A stretch of DNA of 64,000 bases from Gnetum montanum (lineage: Eukaryota > Streptophyta > Gnetopsida > Gnetales > Gnetaceae), in assembly GCA_015680685.1 (NCBI GenBank), contig MNCI01030582.1, forward strand, positions 364,519 to 428,518, in the 5' to 3' direction. This document shows, piece by piece, positions 1 through 11,085 of the stretch (the first letter of the stretch is position 1; the number at the start of each line of letters is the position of its first letter). A program made the position numbers and the translations under genes. The notes below the pieces were generated by a model. The model had not been told where the DNA came from. It worked only from the letters and a program-made list of their open reading frames with translations, and made no database searches.

Positions 1-1230
1 GAATCTTTCTAAGAGCATCTGTAATGGCGTTGAAGGCGCATGTCTTAGGGGCTCCTCTTGTTGAGGGAAAGTTTTTATTATGGCAAGGGTTTGGATCAAT
101 GCGCTGATAGGAACCATGTTGTTTCTTCCAACGACTTGAGAAGGTGCAGCACCGCGGGACTGTGATTTCAGAAAAAATTAGGGCCTTTTCCTATTCTGCA
201 TCACTTCATTTTTTCTTTCTCTGCATTTTTTTTGCAGATCTGAAACCTTCCACAATTATGTGTGTCTGAAGCAGTTTCGTGATTTGAATGAGTTTTCGAA
301 GGAGAAAATTCAGAATGCAGGCTTGCATCGTTTATGAAATGATCTCTGTTTTTTGGTTTCTTGTATTTCCCTAGCCTTCCAGCAATGATACAGATGTCTC
401 CATTTCAATTTTTCTTTTTTTGAATTTTAGAGCTAGAGATTTCCCAACCTTGGTGTGGCAGCATCTTCCTTTTGGAAAAAAGGTAGTGTTGCAAATTTTG
501 TTTGCCGTACATGACCTAGCTTGGCATTGTGCTTGACATTGGCGTTGTTGATGTGAACATGGACAAAGAAGAAACCACATTTTATCTGTCTTCATTTAAC
601 CATATTTTTTGGTTAAATAGTAAATGAATGGTAGGCTTTCAACTTAGCCAAAGGCAGATGTAGAGGATCAGCATAGTATACAGTAACCTTCCAAGTACAA
701 TTACAGCAATGAATGATCAGTTTCAATGGAGTCTCTTCTTAGAATCTCTATTTTCACTTTAATAACTCTTCAAACGATACTTATGGCAAAAACATCATCT
801 TGGTGTTAATGTGGAAAAACACAATAGTTTAAAAAACTAAAATTGAAGATTGGAAAGCTGTCTCCAAATTTCAAGCTTTTCATTAAAAATGTGAACAAGC
901 CATTCAACTTTCTCCATCAAATACAGTGCATGCTCCACAAAAACCTTCTCAAACTATCAAATTGCAAAAAATTTTAACCAGTTTTATCATGCCAACCTAT
1001 TCCATGAAATGGCCAAATATTATCATGCCAACCTATTCCATGCAATTTTGAGGCTATGCTTTGAGACTATGTTCTTCACTCTTTCGAGTGGGATCAAGCA
1101 TAGGTACAACTTTGGGACATAGAGAGGGGTACAAAAAGAGTGCATATTGCTAATCCTACTTGTCACAGGAGTGCTAGATCTAGAATAAAGGCTTGTGCTA
1201 AGCTCTAAAAGCTTTTGAAGGTAGTTTCTT
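1..1230. other. Unassigned, no recognised gene
   Basis: No open frame of convincing length or recognisable domain was found. Short frames on both strands look accidental. The first 600 bases are slightly less repetitive than the rest, and I cannot exclude an exon or pseudo-exon of a host gene, but nothing identifies one. The stretch has no visible relationship to the elements downstream. Confidence 0.5.
985..1042. repeat. 22-bp direct repeat, two copies
   Basis: The 22 bases starting TATCATGCCAACC occur at 985-1006 and again at 1021-1042, so the period is 36 bp. It is probably a local slippage duplication. No function is suggested. Confidence 0.85.
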
Positions 1231-1690
1231 GTTGCTACGCTAGCTATGCTCTAGAGTGTAGCATAGTGGTTAGGCAATTCTTGCAAAAACTAAAGTCTAG
1301 TGTTGCTATGCTTACTACACTAGATAGCATAGCAGGATGGGACACAGTGTAGCATGGAAACTTAGAAAAATTTGGAAAACTTACAGTCCTTGTTCTTGCT
1401 ACGCCCTCTATGCTTGAGAGCATAGTAGAAAGGGTAGCTTTAGGAGTTGGATCTACCAAATGTTTCTTCCATGCTAAGCTAGCTTAGCAACTTTTGGCTT
1501 GACACTAATGTAGACTAGCCACTAGAGTGCTACTACACTTGCTATGCTGGAGAACATAGCAAGAGAGATGTAAGTGTAGCAATGCACTTAAAATTTTTTT
1601 GCAGTTGTTGTTGATACTTAGAAAATTTTGCAAATCTAGTTGTGTTGCATGCTACACTGGCTACGCTCTAGAGCATAGCCCTAGTGGTGG
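1231..1690. promoter_or_regulatory. Array of CTAGAG-centred palindromes
   Basis: About five imperfect units carry dyads of the form GCTATGCTCTAGAGCATAGC, a perfect 20-bp palindrome in its consensus. Clear examples lie near 1245-1265, 1295-1333, 1400-1425, 1540-1561 and 1660-1680. Several arms keep the CpG form GCTACGCT, so the ATGC/GCAT forms look like deaminated ACGC/GCGT. The array lies upstream of sequence matching the R/U5 part of Athila-like LTRs, the place where other LTRs here carry different palindrome arrays. No good TATA box was found between the array and 1795. A U3 enhancer role is inferred. Confidence 0.5.
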
Positions 1691-1794
1691 GATCATGGGC
1701 CAAACACTTAAAAAATTTGCCTTATGTTGATGCTTAGAAAAATTTGTTGTTGAAGTACTATTACCCAAATTTGGTGGTGTTTCATTTGTACCTG

Positions 1795-2432
1795 AGAACA
1801 ACAATGTGTGTAGCAATAAAGACGAGCTTTTTGATAAACCTTGTAGTACTTCAGATAGATTAGCTCTTTTATTTATGCATTCAATGTTTTCAATTATTTG
1901 TTAATTGTTCTCAATTATTTCACAAATATTTTCTAGAAATTGAGTTAATGAAGTTATTAAGCTAGATAGATTAAATACATAAGTATGACTGCTTCGAGCA
2001 TAACATGTATGCACTTGGTAATCCTAGTAGTGTTATCGATTGGTATGCCTAGTAGCATAGCATTTGGTCACCTAGCAGCAGATACATGGGTTTAGCATGT
2101 GTACGAAAAGTGGAAATAGATACTTATGTTAGGATTAATAAAATGTTAGTGAATTAGTTAATTTAGAGTAGTTAATCAAATTACTTTGATCTACATTTAA
2201 GCACCAACTTATAGAACATAAAATGATAAAAATTGGATGCCTCAGTTACACTTAACCATGCCAATGAACATCACAAGTGTAATTTGGAAGACAACGATTG
2301 ATCTTAAGGTTAGATTAAATTTCTAAAGGGCTAGTACACTAGAAATAATGAAGTCCATAGAATTCAACTAGATCACACGTGAACACTTTGTGATTCATAT
2401 GGTTGGGTGTAGGGGTACCTTGTCATTCATCA
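1795..2432 (+). mobile_element. Partial 5' LTR (R/U5) of element A
   Basis: From about 1795 the sequence parallels the LTRs at 14189-15081 and 37351-38247. Shared blocks include an AATAAA signal followed by GACGAGCTTT, the 'TTGGTAATCCTAGTAG' repeats around 2015-2080, and a conserved GGTTGGGTGTAGGGGTACCT block at 2401-2420. It ends TTCATCA at 2432, like the other LTR ends. Upstream of 1795 similarity stops. The LTR is therefore either truncated or has a U3 from a different subfamily. Confidence 0.7.
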
Positions 2433-2433
2433 T

Positions 2434-2451
2434 TGACACCATTGTTGGGGA
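2434..2451 (+). other. Primer-binding site, tRNA-Asp type, decayed
   Basis: TGACACCATTGTTGGGGA follows the LTR end by one base. From memory, the Athila/Calypso-type tRNA-Asp primer site is TGGCGCCGTTGCCGGGGA. The copy matches 13 of 18 positions, and all five differences are G-to-A or C-to-T. Position and pattern support a methylation-decayed primer site. Confidence 0.7.
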
Positions 2452-2589
2452 CTTTTGTTTGTGGAACATGCACTATTTAGGTCTAAGTGAATATCACTAA
2501 TATCTTTGTATGAACCTTAAGGTTTGTATCATTCCCACTATACATAAAATTATAAAAGCACATTAAAAATTTCATTTTTTTTTTCCAAA

Positions 2590-5100
2590 ATGTCTTCTTC
2601 TTCTCACAAGCCCAAAGATACTAAACCACTGGTCACACAAGAATGCAAGGTGGTATATTTTCATCTAGATGAGTTTGTGAAAAATTTCATCTTCATCTAC
2701 ATCAGGATGAACAAATGCAATGGTGTGATATGGAGGGCCACGTCATCTTGCCCCCTAATAGATCTATGCCTGGAATGCTGTTTAAAAACCTCAAGAAGTT
2801 AGGCATAGCAGATCTTCAAGAAGAGTACGTTATGGATGGATATGATACTTGAAACTACTGTTTCATTGAAACACAACATAAAAAAGATAAACATTAGGAG
2901 AAACTCCATGAAGCTACAAAAGGAAAACATTACACTAACCCCTTATTCCTACTAGATCAAGAGGACAATGAGGATCTTCCCTTGGAAAGTTATCAACATG
3001 AAGATTCTACACCCCTTGCTACTAATGGAAAGGGTGTGAACTTGATCCTACAATTGACTATTTACAAACCAAGGTTAAGAAAGAGTGATAGCCAAGGTAG
3101 GGACTCGAGTAAACATTGCAACAACAAGGGATCTAAGGATGGTGATCATAATAAGCATAAGAGTGGTGGCAGATACTGTAGTGGTGATGGCGGTCCACCT
3201 TCCTCTTCATCCTCTTCATCNTAGTGGTGATGGCGGTCCACCTTCCTCTTCATCCTCTTCATCCAATTCCAAACATTCCTCTTCATTTGATGATTCTCAT
3301 GGAAGTTGCCATTGAAACAACCATGATGAAGGTGATTGAAAAAATAACCATGATTGTGAAGGTCACCAAAATCAAAGGGGTAGCTAGAACCATCATCAAC
3401 ATCATCAATGTAGGGATGATGATGAACTTTTATTGGCAACTTGATGTATGCTCAACATTATGGAGGTAGTAAACATCCCAACTAGGCATATGAAGAATAG
3501 TCAGATTAAGCACCTAGATATAAACAATATCCCAAGATTTGAGGTAGGATACAATTCTAATCCACAAACACATCTACAAGCTTTTCAAGATGTCTGTGCC
3601 TTACAAAACATAGAGAATGAGTGGAAAAAACTCAAGCTTTTCCCTAGGGCACTCATTAAGAAAGCTAAAAGTTGGTACCAATTCTTAGAGTTGGAATCTA
3701 TCTGTAGATGGAGTACCATGTTAGAACTATTCAATGATAAATACTAGACATTCTCTAAAGTGTCTAATCTAAGAAGGAAAATCCAAGGCTAGAAACAAGG
3801 AGCACATGAACCCTTAGATGTCACCATGAGCCAATATTATTCACTCCTACACTAATTCCTTATCCATGATTACTCTTAGGGGGAACAACTTTGCCACATC
3901 ATAGATGGGCTTAGAGTTAAAATAAGAAGAACCCTTGGGGTGTATTCCCAAGGAAGATTTTTTGAAATGAGAGCTCATTAGATTCCAAGGTTAATTGAGC
4001 AGGTAGCAAAAGAAGAAGATGAGCTACAAAAAATGGAAAGTGTTAAAAAATATAATAAGGATCCTTCCATTAGAAAATGAGAGGTCTAATTTTATGACAA
4101 GGAGGAGTCACCACTTGATGAAGTGGTGAACAGAAAGATCTTGTCCATCCAAAAAACATTTTATGATATTTTAGCCAAGGTTGATAAGTTATGGGACTCT
4201 TTGGATGAAATGTTTCAAAATGCTTTAAAAATTTCTGAAGAATGCAAAGAGAAAAATAGTAATTGTAATCATAGGAGGCAAAAAAAAAAAAAGCTAAACG
4301 TTCTTACCAAAGAGGTAAGGGCAAAGTTGCTATAGTAGAGGAAATTATGAAGTTGGACTTTGATAAGGAAATTGAATGCGATATATATCAATATAAACAT
4401 CCAAAGGAATGTTGCCCTATGGTGTCACACTTACAAGAGTCTAGAGTGTATGTATTGAATCCTTGCCTAGCATATAGGCAAGCTCCAAGATGATTGCCTT
4501 ACCCTCAAGGTAGTCCAAGACAGTTCCACCAACAACAACAAGCTTACTACCCAAGTGAAGCTCCTTCACAACTGTATGGATAATACCAATAGTGGTATCA
4601 ATCACAATTGTGGGGAATGTCATCACCAAAGCAACAATACCCTTATGGGCAACTAGATTCATATGGGTACTATGTTTAGTAACTTGTCTCTCATAGAAGT
4701 TCTATGAGTCATGCATAATCCCAGCATCACTATTATCCTTCAGAGTACCATCGAACATATTCACCATATACTCTAGGGAAAAACCCATATTCATATCCTT
4801 ATCATCCTTGACATCTCTCTACACCTACACCTCCACCTTCAACTTAGTTACCTTCTAATGCATCCGTGCAAGGTGAAATTCCTCCATAGTCATAACAAAA
4901 AATGCTACAAGGGTTATATACTCACAATCAATTTTTCAACCAAGTGGTCTAGATAATCGATCAAGAAAACAACCTTTATTCTGGCCCAAAAATCCTCTCT
5001 AGCCCTCACACCCTACTTTGGTTGATTGTCCTGCATCTCCCTCATCCTCATCCTCTACATCAAATACCTTCAAGTGCCCTTCAAACTAACTGCCACCTAG
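2590..5100 (+). pseudogene. gag: Element A gag, decayed
   Basis: Retrotransposon Gag relic, the capsid precursor of an Athila-like Ty3-gypsy element. The ATG at 2590 matches the ATG at 38419 of element C (MSSS-H start). A Ser/His/Asp-rich low-complexity segment follows (about 3080-3440). The capsid-like core lies at about 3448-4010, with a recognisable 'THLQAFQDVCALQNI ... LFPRAL..KAKSWY' pattern typical of the retrotransposon gag domain. The C-terminal part (about 4380-5080) is rich in Gln, Pro and Tyr and shows no CCHC zinc knuckle. Frame 1 holds from 2590 to about 4290 with several TAG/TAA stops; a poly-A run near 4279-4291 shifts it. Not functional. Confidence 0.8.
3179..3263. other. 42-bp duplication flanking a single N
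   Basis: Bases 3179-3220 are identical to 3222-3263, with one undetermined base at 3221 between them. An exact duplication joined by a lone N is what an assembler leaves when two overlapping contig ends are not merged. Element C has only one copy of the equivalent Ser-rich segment. Probably artefactual. Confidence 0.85.
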
Positions 5101-5139
5101 GATTTGCACTATAATGTTAACCCATGCTATTTATGATTG

Positions 5140-5560
5140 TAATAAGGTTGGAAACCTTCCTATGAAAATATATAACCCAAGAAGTCCACTCATCTATCTA
5201 CAGATTGCTGGACAAGAGCCATGCAAAGCTCTTCTTAACCCTAGTTTTAGAGTTAAGCTCATCTTCCATGATATGTACAAGGCCTAGAACTTACCACCTC
5301 TTAAGAAGAGCAACATCTATTTAGAATTAGCAGATTAGTTGATTATTGTCCCCTTGGGATTAGTACAGGACATTGTGACCATAGTCTGTGGGTGGTCTTA
5401 TCCTACTGATTTTCTAGTAATCAAGGTGGACAATTGCAAAAGTGAGTTTTCCATCATTATGGGAAGGGCTTGGTTAAGCATGGTTGATGTAAGAATGAGT
5501 ATAAGGTACCTATCCCTCAAAATATCTAAGGAAAATGAGTTAGGAAAGATTGAGAAGAAG
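5140..5560 (+). pseudogene. Element A aspartic protease, decayed
   Basis: Retropepsin-like region following gag. The recognisable core is 'NLPPLKKSNIYLELAD', then a 'GLVQDIVTIVCGW' block and the terminal 'IIMGRAWLS' box, the usual I-x-GR-x-WL ending of Ty3-gypsy proteases. The expected catalytic D-[ST]-G lies just before 'VKLI', where this copy reads NPS, so the active-site aspartate is missing. TAG stops fall at 5285-5287 and 5336-5338. The homologous region in element C has stops at the same two codons. Confidence 0.7.
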
Positions 5561-6094
5561 TGTATTTCATGCATCACATATAGTGATAATGGGTTTAATT
5601 GCTTGCAAATGATTTGGTCAATCAAAGCACATACGATAAGGCATGCAATTAGTGTTGACAAGAAATTAATATTCAACAGTGTCTATATGTAGCAGCCACA
5701 AAGCAAGACAACACCTAGTGGCTGATAGCTAATTCAGATAGTAGCACAATATGCATGGAGCCAATCGAGAGTCTAACATGTGCATATGTTGAAGGCATGG
5801 ACAAGATTGAATAAGTTCATTCCCAACTCTCTAATGAAGATGATGATACCTATTAGGGAGAGTTGGAGATCCCTAATCACTTTAAGTAGGGTCCTTATAA
5901 CTAAAAATTTTACTGGTCAATATAGAGTGTGCATTTTTAAAGAATGGTAAACTAGTCATCATTAATGACAAACTTGCTCTTGAACAAAAAGAAAATTTGT
6001 TGAAGGTGGTAAACAAATGGTTAACAACCTTTATTGGTCATATTTAGAGCTAATAGGAATCAATCTAAGGATATGCCAACATGACATCTACATT

Positions 6095-8672
6095 TACCTA
6101 GCCATGAAGCCTAGAAGGTAGCTGTAGAGGTGGTTGAATCCCAAATTAAAACAAATCATCAAGGAGGAGATAGAGAAACTCCTCAAGGCGGGGTTCATCT
6201 ATCCGATTATGGATAGTGAGTGGGTTAGCCTACTTGTAGTAGTACCAAAGAAGGGTGGTAAATGGTAGGTTTGCATTAACTTTAGGCTATTAAATATGAC
6301 AACATTTAAAGATCATTTTCCTTTGCTATTTGTAGATTAAGTGTTAAATACCATATTCGAGCATTATTATTATAGTTTTTTGGATGGTTATAGTGGCTAT
6401 AACCAAATCCAAATCACACTAGAGGACTAAGCCAAGACAACATTAACAGGTCCTTGGGGGACTTTTGCATATTGTAAGATGCCATTTGGCTTATGAAATT
6501 CTCCTACAACATTTCAATGCTTGGTCTTGGGTATCTTTCAATAAAAAATTAGTAGTGGTATTGAAGTTTTTATGGATGACTTCTCCACTTATGAAGCTAC
6601 ATTTGAGCAAGCCCTAGATTGAGTTGAACATGTACTGAAGAGATGTGTAGAGACAAACCTATAGCTCAACTAGTAAAAGAGCCATCTCATGATTCAATAA
6701 GGCATTTTGCTAGGGCACTGAATTTTGTAGAAAGGGGTTGAGGTAGACCCAAAAAAGACAAGGATCATCCATGGAATAACATGCCAACTAGATATTGTTA
6801 AAGATGTTTGGTCCTTCCTTGGACACACTGGTTACTACCAACAATTTATTGAGAATTTCGTTAAGATTGCAAAGTTGTTGGTAGAAATTACAAAGAAAGA
6901 TGCACCTTTCATTTGGACCAAGGAATGTGAACACGTATTCCAACAATTAAAGGTGAAAATCATAGAAACACCAATCCTACAAGCATTGGATTGGTCCAAA
7001 CTATTCCATATCATGACAGACGCATCTAACTATGCTTTGGGAGTAGTCCTCATGTAGTTGGATGATAAGAAATGTCCATATTATATCCATTATGTGAGTA
7101 GCAGCATTGTGGAAGCACAATTCAATTACACCACCACAGAGAAAGAATTAATGGAAGTGGTGTATGCGTTATAAAATTTTAAACATTATGTTCTAGGTTA
7201 TAAGCTATTTGTATATTTGGACCATAGTGTAATTCACTTCCTCATGAATAAGACAACGGTGAGCCCTCGTGTTATATGGTGGCTTGTGATCTTGCAAGAA
7301 TTCAATCTTAGTATGGTAGATTTAAAATGGATAGAGAATGTGGTTGCTAATCATATTTCTTTCTTAAGATGGTATAACAATGAGGAGGAGAGCCTACTCT
7401 TTGATCACTTTCTAGACAAACTTCTCTTTATTGGAGCAATAAATGAACAAATGCCTAAATAAGTAATATGGTATAATGGCATCCTCACATATCTTCTTAC
7501 TCAAAAGATGAAACAAGACATGGATTTTAGGAAAAAATAATAATTTCTTCATTGGATCAAATACTTCATGGAAATCAATGGACACCTTTACAAGGTGTAT
7601 GCTGATGGCTTAATTCGTTGGTGTGTCCCTGACTAAGATTAATAGTATATTGTCTAGGATGCTCATGAAGTCCCTTACGGAGGCCACTATGTAAGGAGAC
7701 ACATGACCATAAAAATCCTAATGGCAGGATACTATTGGCTGACAATCTTTAGGGATGCCCACCAATTTTTCAAGTTTTGTGAATGTTGTCAACATGACGG
7801 GGGGATGACTACTCGCATGGAACATCCTCAATAGTCGATTCAACTACTAGAGCCTTTTCACATATGGGGTGTTGACTTCATGGGTCCCATCACATCCATG
7901 TCTAACAGGAAAGGGTATATTATAGTAGTAGTTGACTAATGCATAAAAGGAGAAGAATCAATAGTCAAAACTGATTATACATCATCCATTACTGCCAAAT
8001 TTATACAACAAAATATTGTGAATACGTTTGGGGTGCCGCATTCACTAATTTTTGATAATGTAACTTATTTCATAGGTGTCACATTTAGAAAATTAATGCA
8101 ATTCTTGGGGGTAGAACATAAATTAACAACCCCTTACCACCCCCAAGCCAATGGTCAAGTAGAGATAACCAATTGAGAGATTACAAAAATACTAATGTGA
8201 ACCATTAGCAAATATAGGAAGGACTAGCATACAAAACTTTACAATGCTCTTTGGGCTTATCATTTAACTTGGAAATTTCCTATTGGATATTCCACCTATG
8301 AGTTATCATATGAGAAACTTCCAATGCTTCCAATTCAATCCAAGCTTCATACACTCTCAACGACCTATGATCTAAACCATGACCTAAGTTTACCACAAAA
8401 GGAAAAATTGATCAATCTAACTATGCTAGATGAAAATAGCTTAGTGGCCCTATCCTTGAATGAGGTGAACAAGGAATTTAGTAAGCAGTGTCATGACCTT
8501 AGAATTAGAAAAGTAAAACTTCAACTAGGAGATAAGATTCTTTACTAGAACCTCACACATGTAGCCCAAAAGAAAAAATTCCAAACATTGTGGGAGGGAC
8601 CTTATATAATTGATCAAACCTTTTCCTTTGGGGCCATGATAATTTATGAACCTGATGGTCCAAATAAATAGT
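6095..8672 (+). pseudogene. pol: Element A reverse transcriptase-RNase H-integrase, decayed
   Basis: Pol relic of an Athila-like element, read throughout in frame 2. RT: 'FLDGYSGYNQIQI' region near 6376-6420 and the catalytic FMDD box at 6569-6580. RNase H: 'TDASNYALGVVLM' near 7018-7057 and the 'TTTEKELMEVVYAL' region. Integrase: HHCC zinc region near 7655-7800 (GGH, CECC), a catalytic D in 'GVDFMGP' near 7870, the second D in 'FDNVTYF' (normally SDNGTHF), and E in 'HPQANGQVE' near 8140-8165. A GPY/F-like 'WEGPYII' lies near 8590. No chromodomain is seen. Many in-frame TAG/TAA/TGA stops are present but no net frameshift over the main domains. The EVFMDDFS form of RT points to Athila. Confidence 0.88.
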
Positions 8673-8792
8673 AGTGGGTCAATATCTAACAAGTCAAACC
8701 TTTTCTAGAACCAAGACTAGCCAATGTAACTACCACATTAATAGATGGACAACCATGTTCTATTTTTTAGATCTCTTCTCTCCAACTTAGTC

Positions 8793-8806
8793 ATGGGGGA
8801 GATGGC
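8793..8806 (+). other. Internal polypurine tract-like site after pol
   Basis: CATGGGGGAGATGG follows the end of pol by about 120 bp. Equivalent sites occur after pol in element C (45333) and at the start of E (about 47316). It resembles the TTATGGGGGTATGA tract immediately before the 3' LTR. A role in plus-strand priming is possible but inferred. Confidence 0.45.
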
Positions 8807-10539
8807 CATCCATGCTAGCCATTATCATGGCCTCTTAGCTTTTCTACCTTTTTGTTTTTCACATTTTTGATTTTACAAATTTTTGATTTTTGAGTTTTTC
8901 TAATTTTATACCATTTTTAGTACCTTTTAACTTTCTTGATTATTTTACTCCTTCTTATATATTTTACTTTATTTTGTTTCCTTTTGTTTAAGCGTGGTAT
9001 CTTCTCATTTTTGCCAATAAATCTACTTTATTGTCATAGGACATAATGCTACTGTTATTATTTTCGAATGATGGTTTGGGCTTAATGTGTGATTGTCGAT
9101 GTCGGGTTTTTATTTTTGAATTCTGATGTCTAATGACTTTGCCATGATTTATTTTTTATGGAACAGGTAGTGAGATCATGTCATCTATCCAACCAATGAA
9201 CTCTATGGTTTTTCTTATTCTAGGAATTTGAGGTCCATTATTCATTAAAGAAACTTTTAATCAACTAGTGACATGGGTAGTTCCAAAGTTAGAAAGGATT
9301 TAAAGGTTTGTAATGTGTGTGACTTCAATGAGGAATCATTACTCTTTGTACTCTTCTTCTTGCTTGAGTGCTTGAGTGTTTTTCATAGAATTCTTACTAT
9401 TCCATACTACCAAATGATAAAAAGATAAATAATGTCATTGCATGGTGTAGTTTCCATCATTCAAAAAAATGATAAGAATTCAAAGCACACCCCTTCGACC
9501 CAAATAGGTCCTTGCATTGTGTGGTTTCCATTTCAAAAAGAATGATGGCAATTCAAAGCACACCCCTTTGACATGAATAAGTCCTTACATGGTGTGGTTC
9601 CCATTTGAAAAAAAATTATGGGAATTCAAAGCACATTCCTCTAACATAAATAAGTCCTTGTATGGTGTGGTTCTCATTTCAAAAAAAATTCAACTATGAA
9701 AATTCATAGCACACCCCTTGGACAAATAAAAGGGCTACAAGCACTAGTTATGGAACTCAAAAGACATGTATCTATGCCTAAAATGTTCCCTCTAACTAAT
9801 GCCCCCCCCCCCCCTCTCTCTCACCTCCTATTCCCTTATCTCCTCTTTGTGGAATGGTGGTTGTTTTGTGAAAGCACTCTTGTGTCTTGAGTGGGTGGAT
9901 CAGTCTTAGAGTGGTGATGTGAAGTCATTGAAAGTAGATAGTTTTGGTCTAGATTAAGGATGAAACTTCTCAGGTCATTTTAACTACAAATTTCATAAGG
10001 AACTTCTTATGCCCTCAATTTGGAAATCCATTCCATCTTCTCTATCATCCATCCATGCTACCATAATTAACCTCACCACTAGGTTCTATGTTATGCTCTA
10101 TGTCTTAGTCTGATGTGGTGGGATTCTTGAGTGGATTCTTTCAGGTTGGTCCTTAACTTGTCATGATCATTGAATTGGCTATGGGTTAGTTGAGGTTATG
10201 CAAGGGAAAAAAAGGCATGAGTTTGCTATGGGGAGGACCCACTTGCATAGCTTTGGCTTACTTACTTAAGGTTCCTTACCTTTGACATCACTACAATCCT
10301 ATATTTCATATTTTCCATTGTGTAAATTACTTAGTACTCCTTAATATTTTATTGCATTCATCCATTAAATCAATTTGTCTCCATTTTTTCAAATTTATAA
10401 ACTTCAACATCCTCTTCTCATGATTTCATACTATTCGTGGTCTCCTAAGCTTTTATTTAACCTTAATTTCATCAAAAAATTCCTTGTATTTTGAAAGTTT
10501 TACCAAAGTCAATGAAAGTCAATGATGATCAATAGTTGT
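8807..10539. other. Non-coding spacer between pol and accessory ORF
   Basis: No coding signal. The spacer is conserved among copies A, C (45347-46844), F (52742-53656) and, more distantly, E (47330-48720). A shared landmark is GGGGAGGACCCACTT, at about 10233 in A and with variants near 46575, 48395 and 53357. Conservation of a long untranslated block across copies suggests structural or regulatory use. Confidence 0.6.
9440..9735. repeat. Tandem repeat, about 73-74 bp x 4
   Basis: Four imperfect tandem units start near 9440, 9514, 9587 and 9660. Each contains CATGGTGTGGTTCCCATTT-like sequence, an A-run and AATTCAAAGCACACCCC. Copies C and F have a single unit at the corresponding position (near 45970 and 52780), so the expansion is private to A. 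Confidence 0.75.
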
Positions 10540-10630
10540 GTCAATGAGGCCTTGTTGATGTAACTGACCACGTCAACGAGGCCTTGTTGATGAGGCCTCA
10601 TCAAAGCAGTGCAAAAATACTATATATACC
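10540..10630 (+). promoter_or_regulatory. Internal promoter of element A (palindromes + TATA)
   Basis: Three closely spaced AGGCCT-centred dyads (TCAATGAGGCCTTGTTGATG, CAACGAGGCCTTGTTG, GATGAGGCCTCATC) occupy 10540-10604. A TATATATA box follows at 10621, about 17 bp after the last dyad. This is the same palindrome and nearly the same spacing as in the LTR promoter at 14213-14328. The accessory ORF starts about 460 bp downstream. Promoter function is inferred from architecture and recurrence. Confidence 0.65.
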
Positions 10631-11085
10631 ATTAGACACTTTGGAATTTTTTCCAATTTTCTCATAACACATGGGGAATTTTTGCAATTTTTCAAAGCCC
10701 AAAACCTTCTAGAGCTCATAACTTTCAAACTATTTGTTCAAATAAATCCATTTTTTGATGCTAGACATATTGAAGGTAAGATATTTATCATGGGGGCCAC
10801 AAACCTTAAGGTTTCTAATGAAATTTTCAAAAAAAATTTCTAACTCCCCCCAAGGATTAGTAACCTTAACAACATAAAAATATCAGCTCTTTCAATAGTT
10901 AACCCTTCCAACAACCTCCAAGATAATTTATCAATGACAATACATAAATAAAAATAACAATGGAGTTAATTAAATCAGCCATAAATAAAACTTAGCCAAG
11001 TGTAACTATCCTTAAGAGTTAAGGTATCCCAATTTTTTTAAGGTTACACAATGATTGCTAATCCATAGTCTTATTGTGATTATAG

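Noticed and set aside
1-600. Possible host gene exon
   Set aside because: A short frame near 30-110 is open on the plus strand but ends quickly and has no recognisable domain or splice context.
1231-1690. CRISPR-like or tRNA-like repeats
   Set aside because: Units are imperfect dyads without regular spacers or a cloverleaf; plant LTR context explains them better.
3146-3439. Frame rich in His/Asp on the minus strand opposite gag
   Set aside because: It mirrors the Ser/Asp/His low-complexity part of gag on the other strand and crosses the N join; no independent gene.
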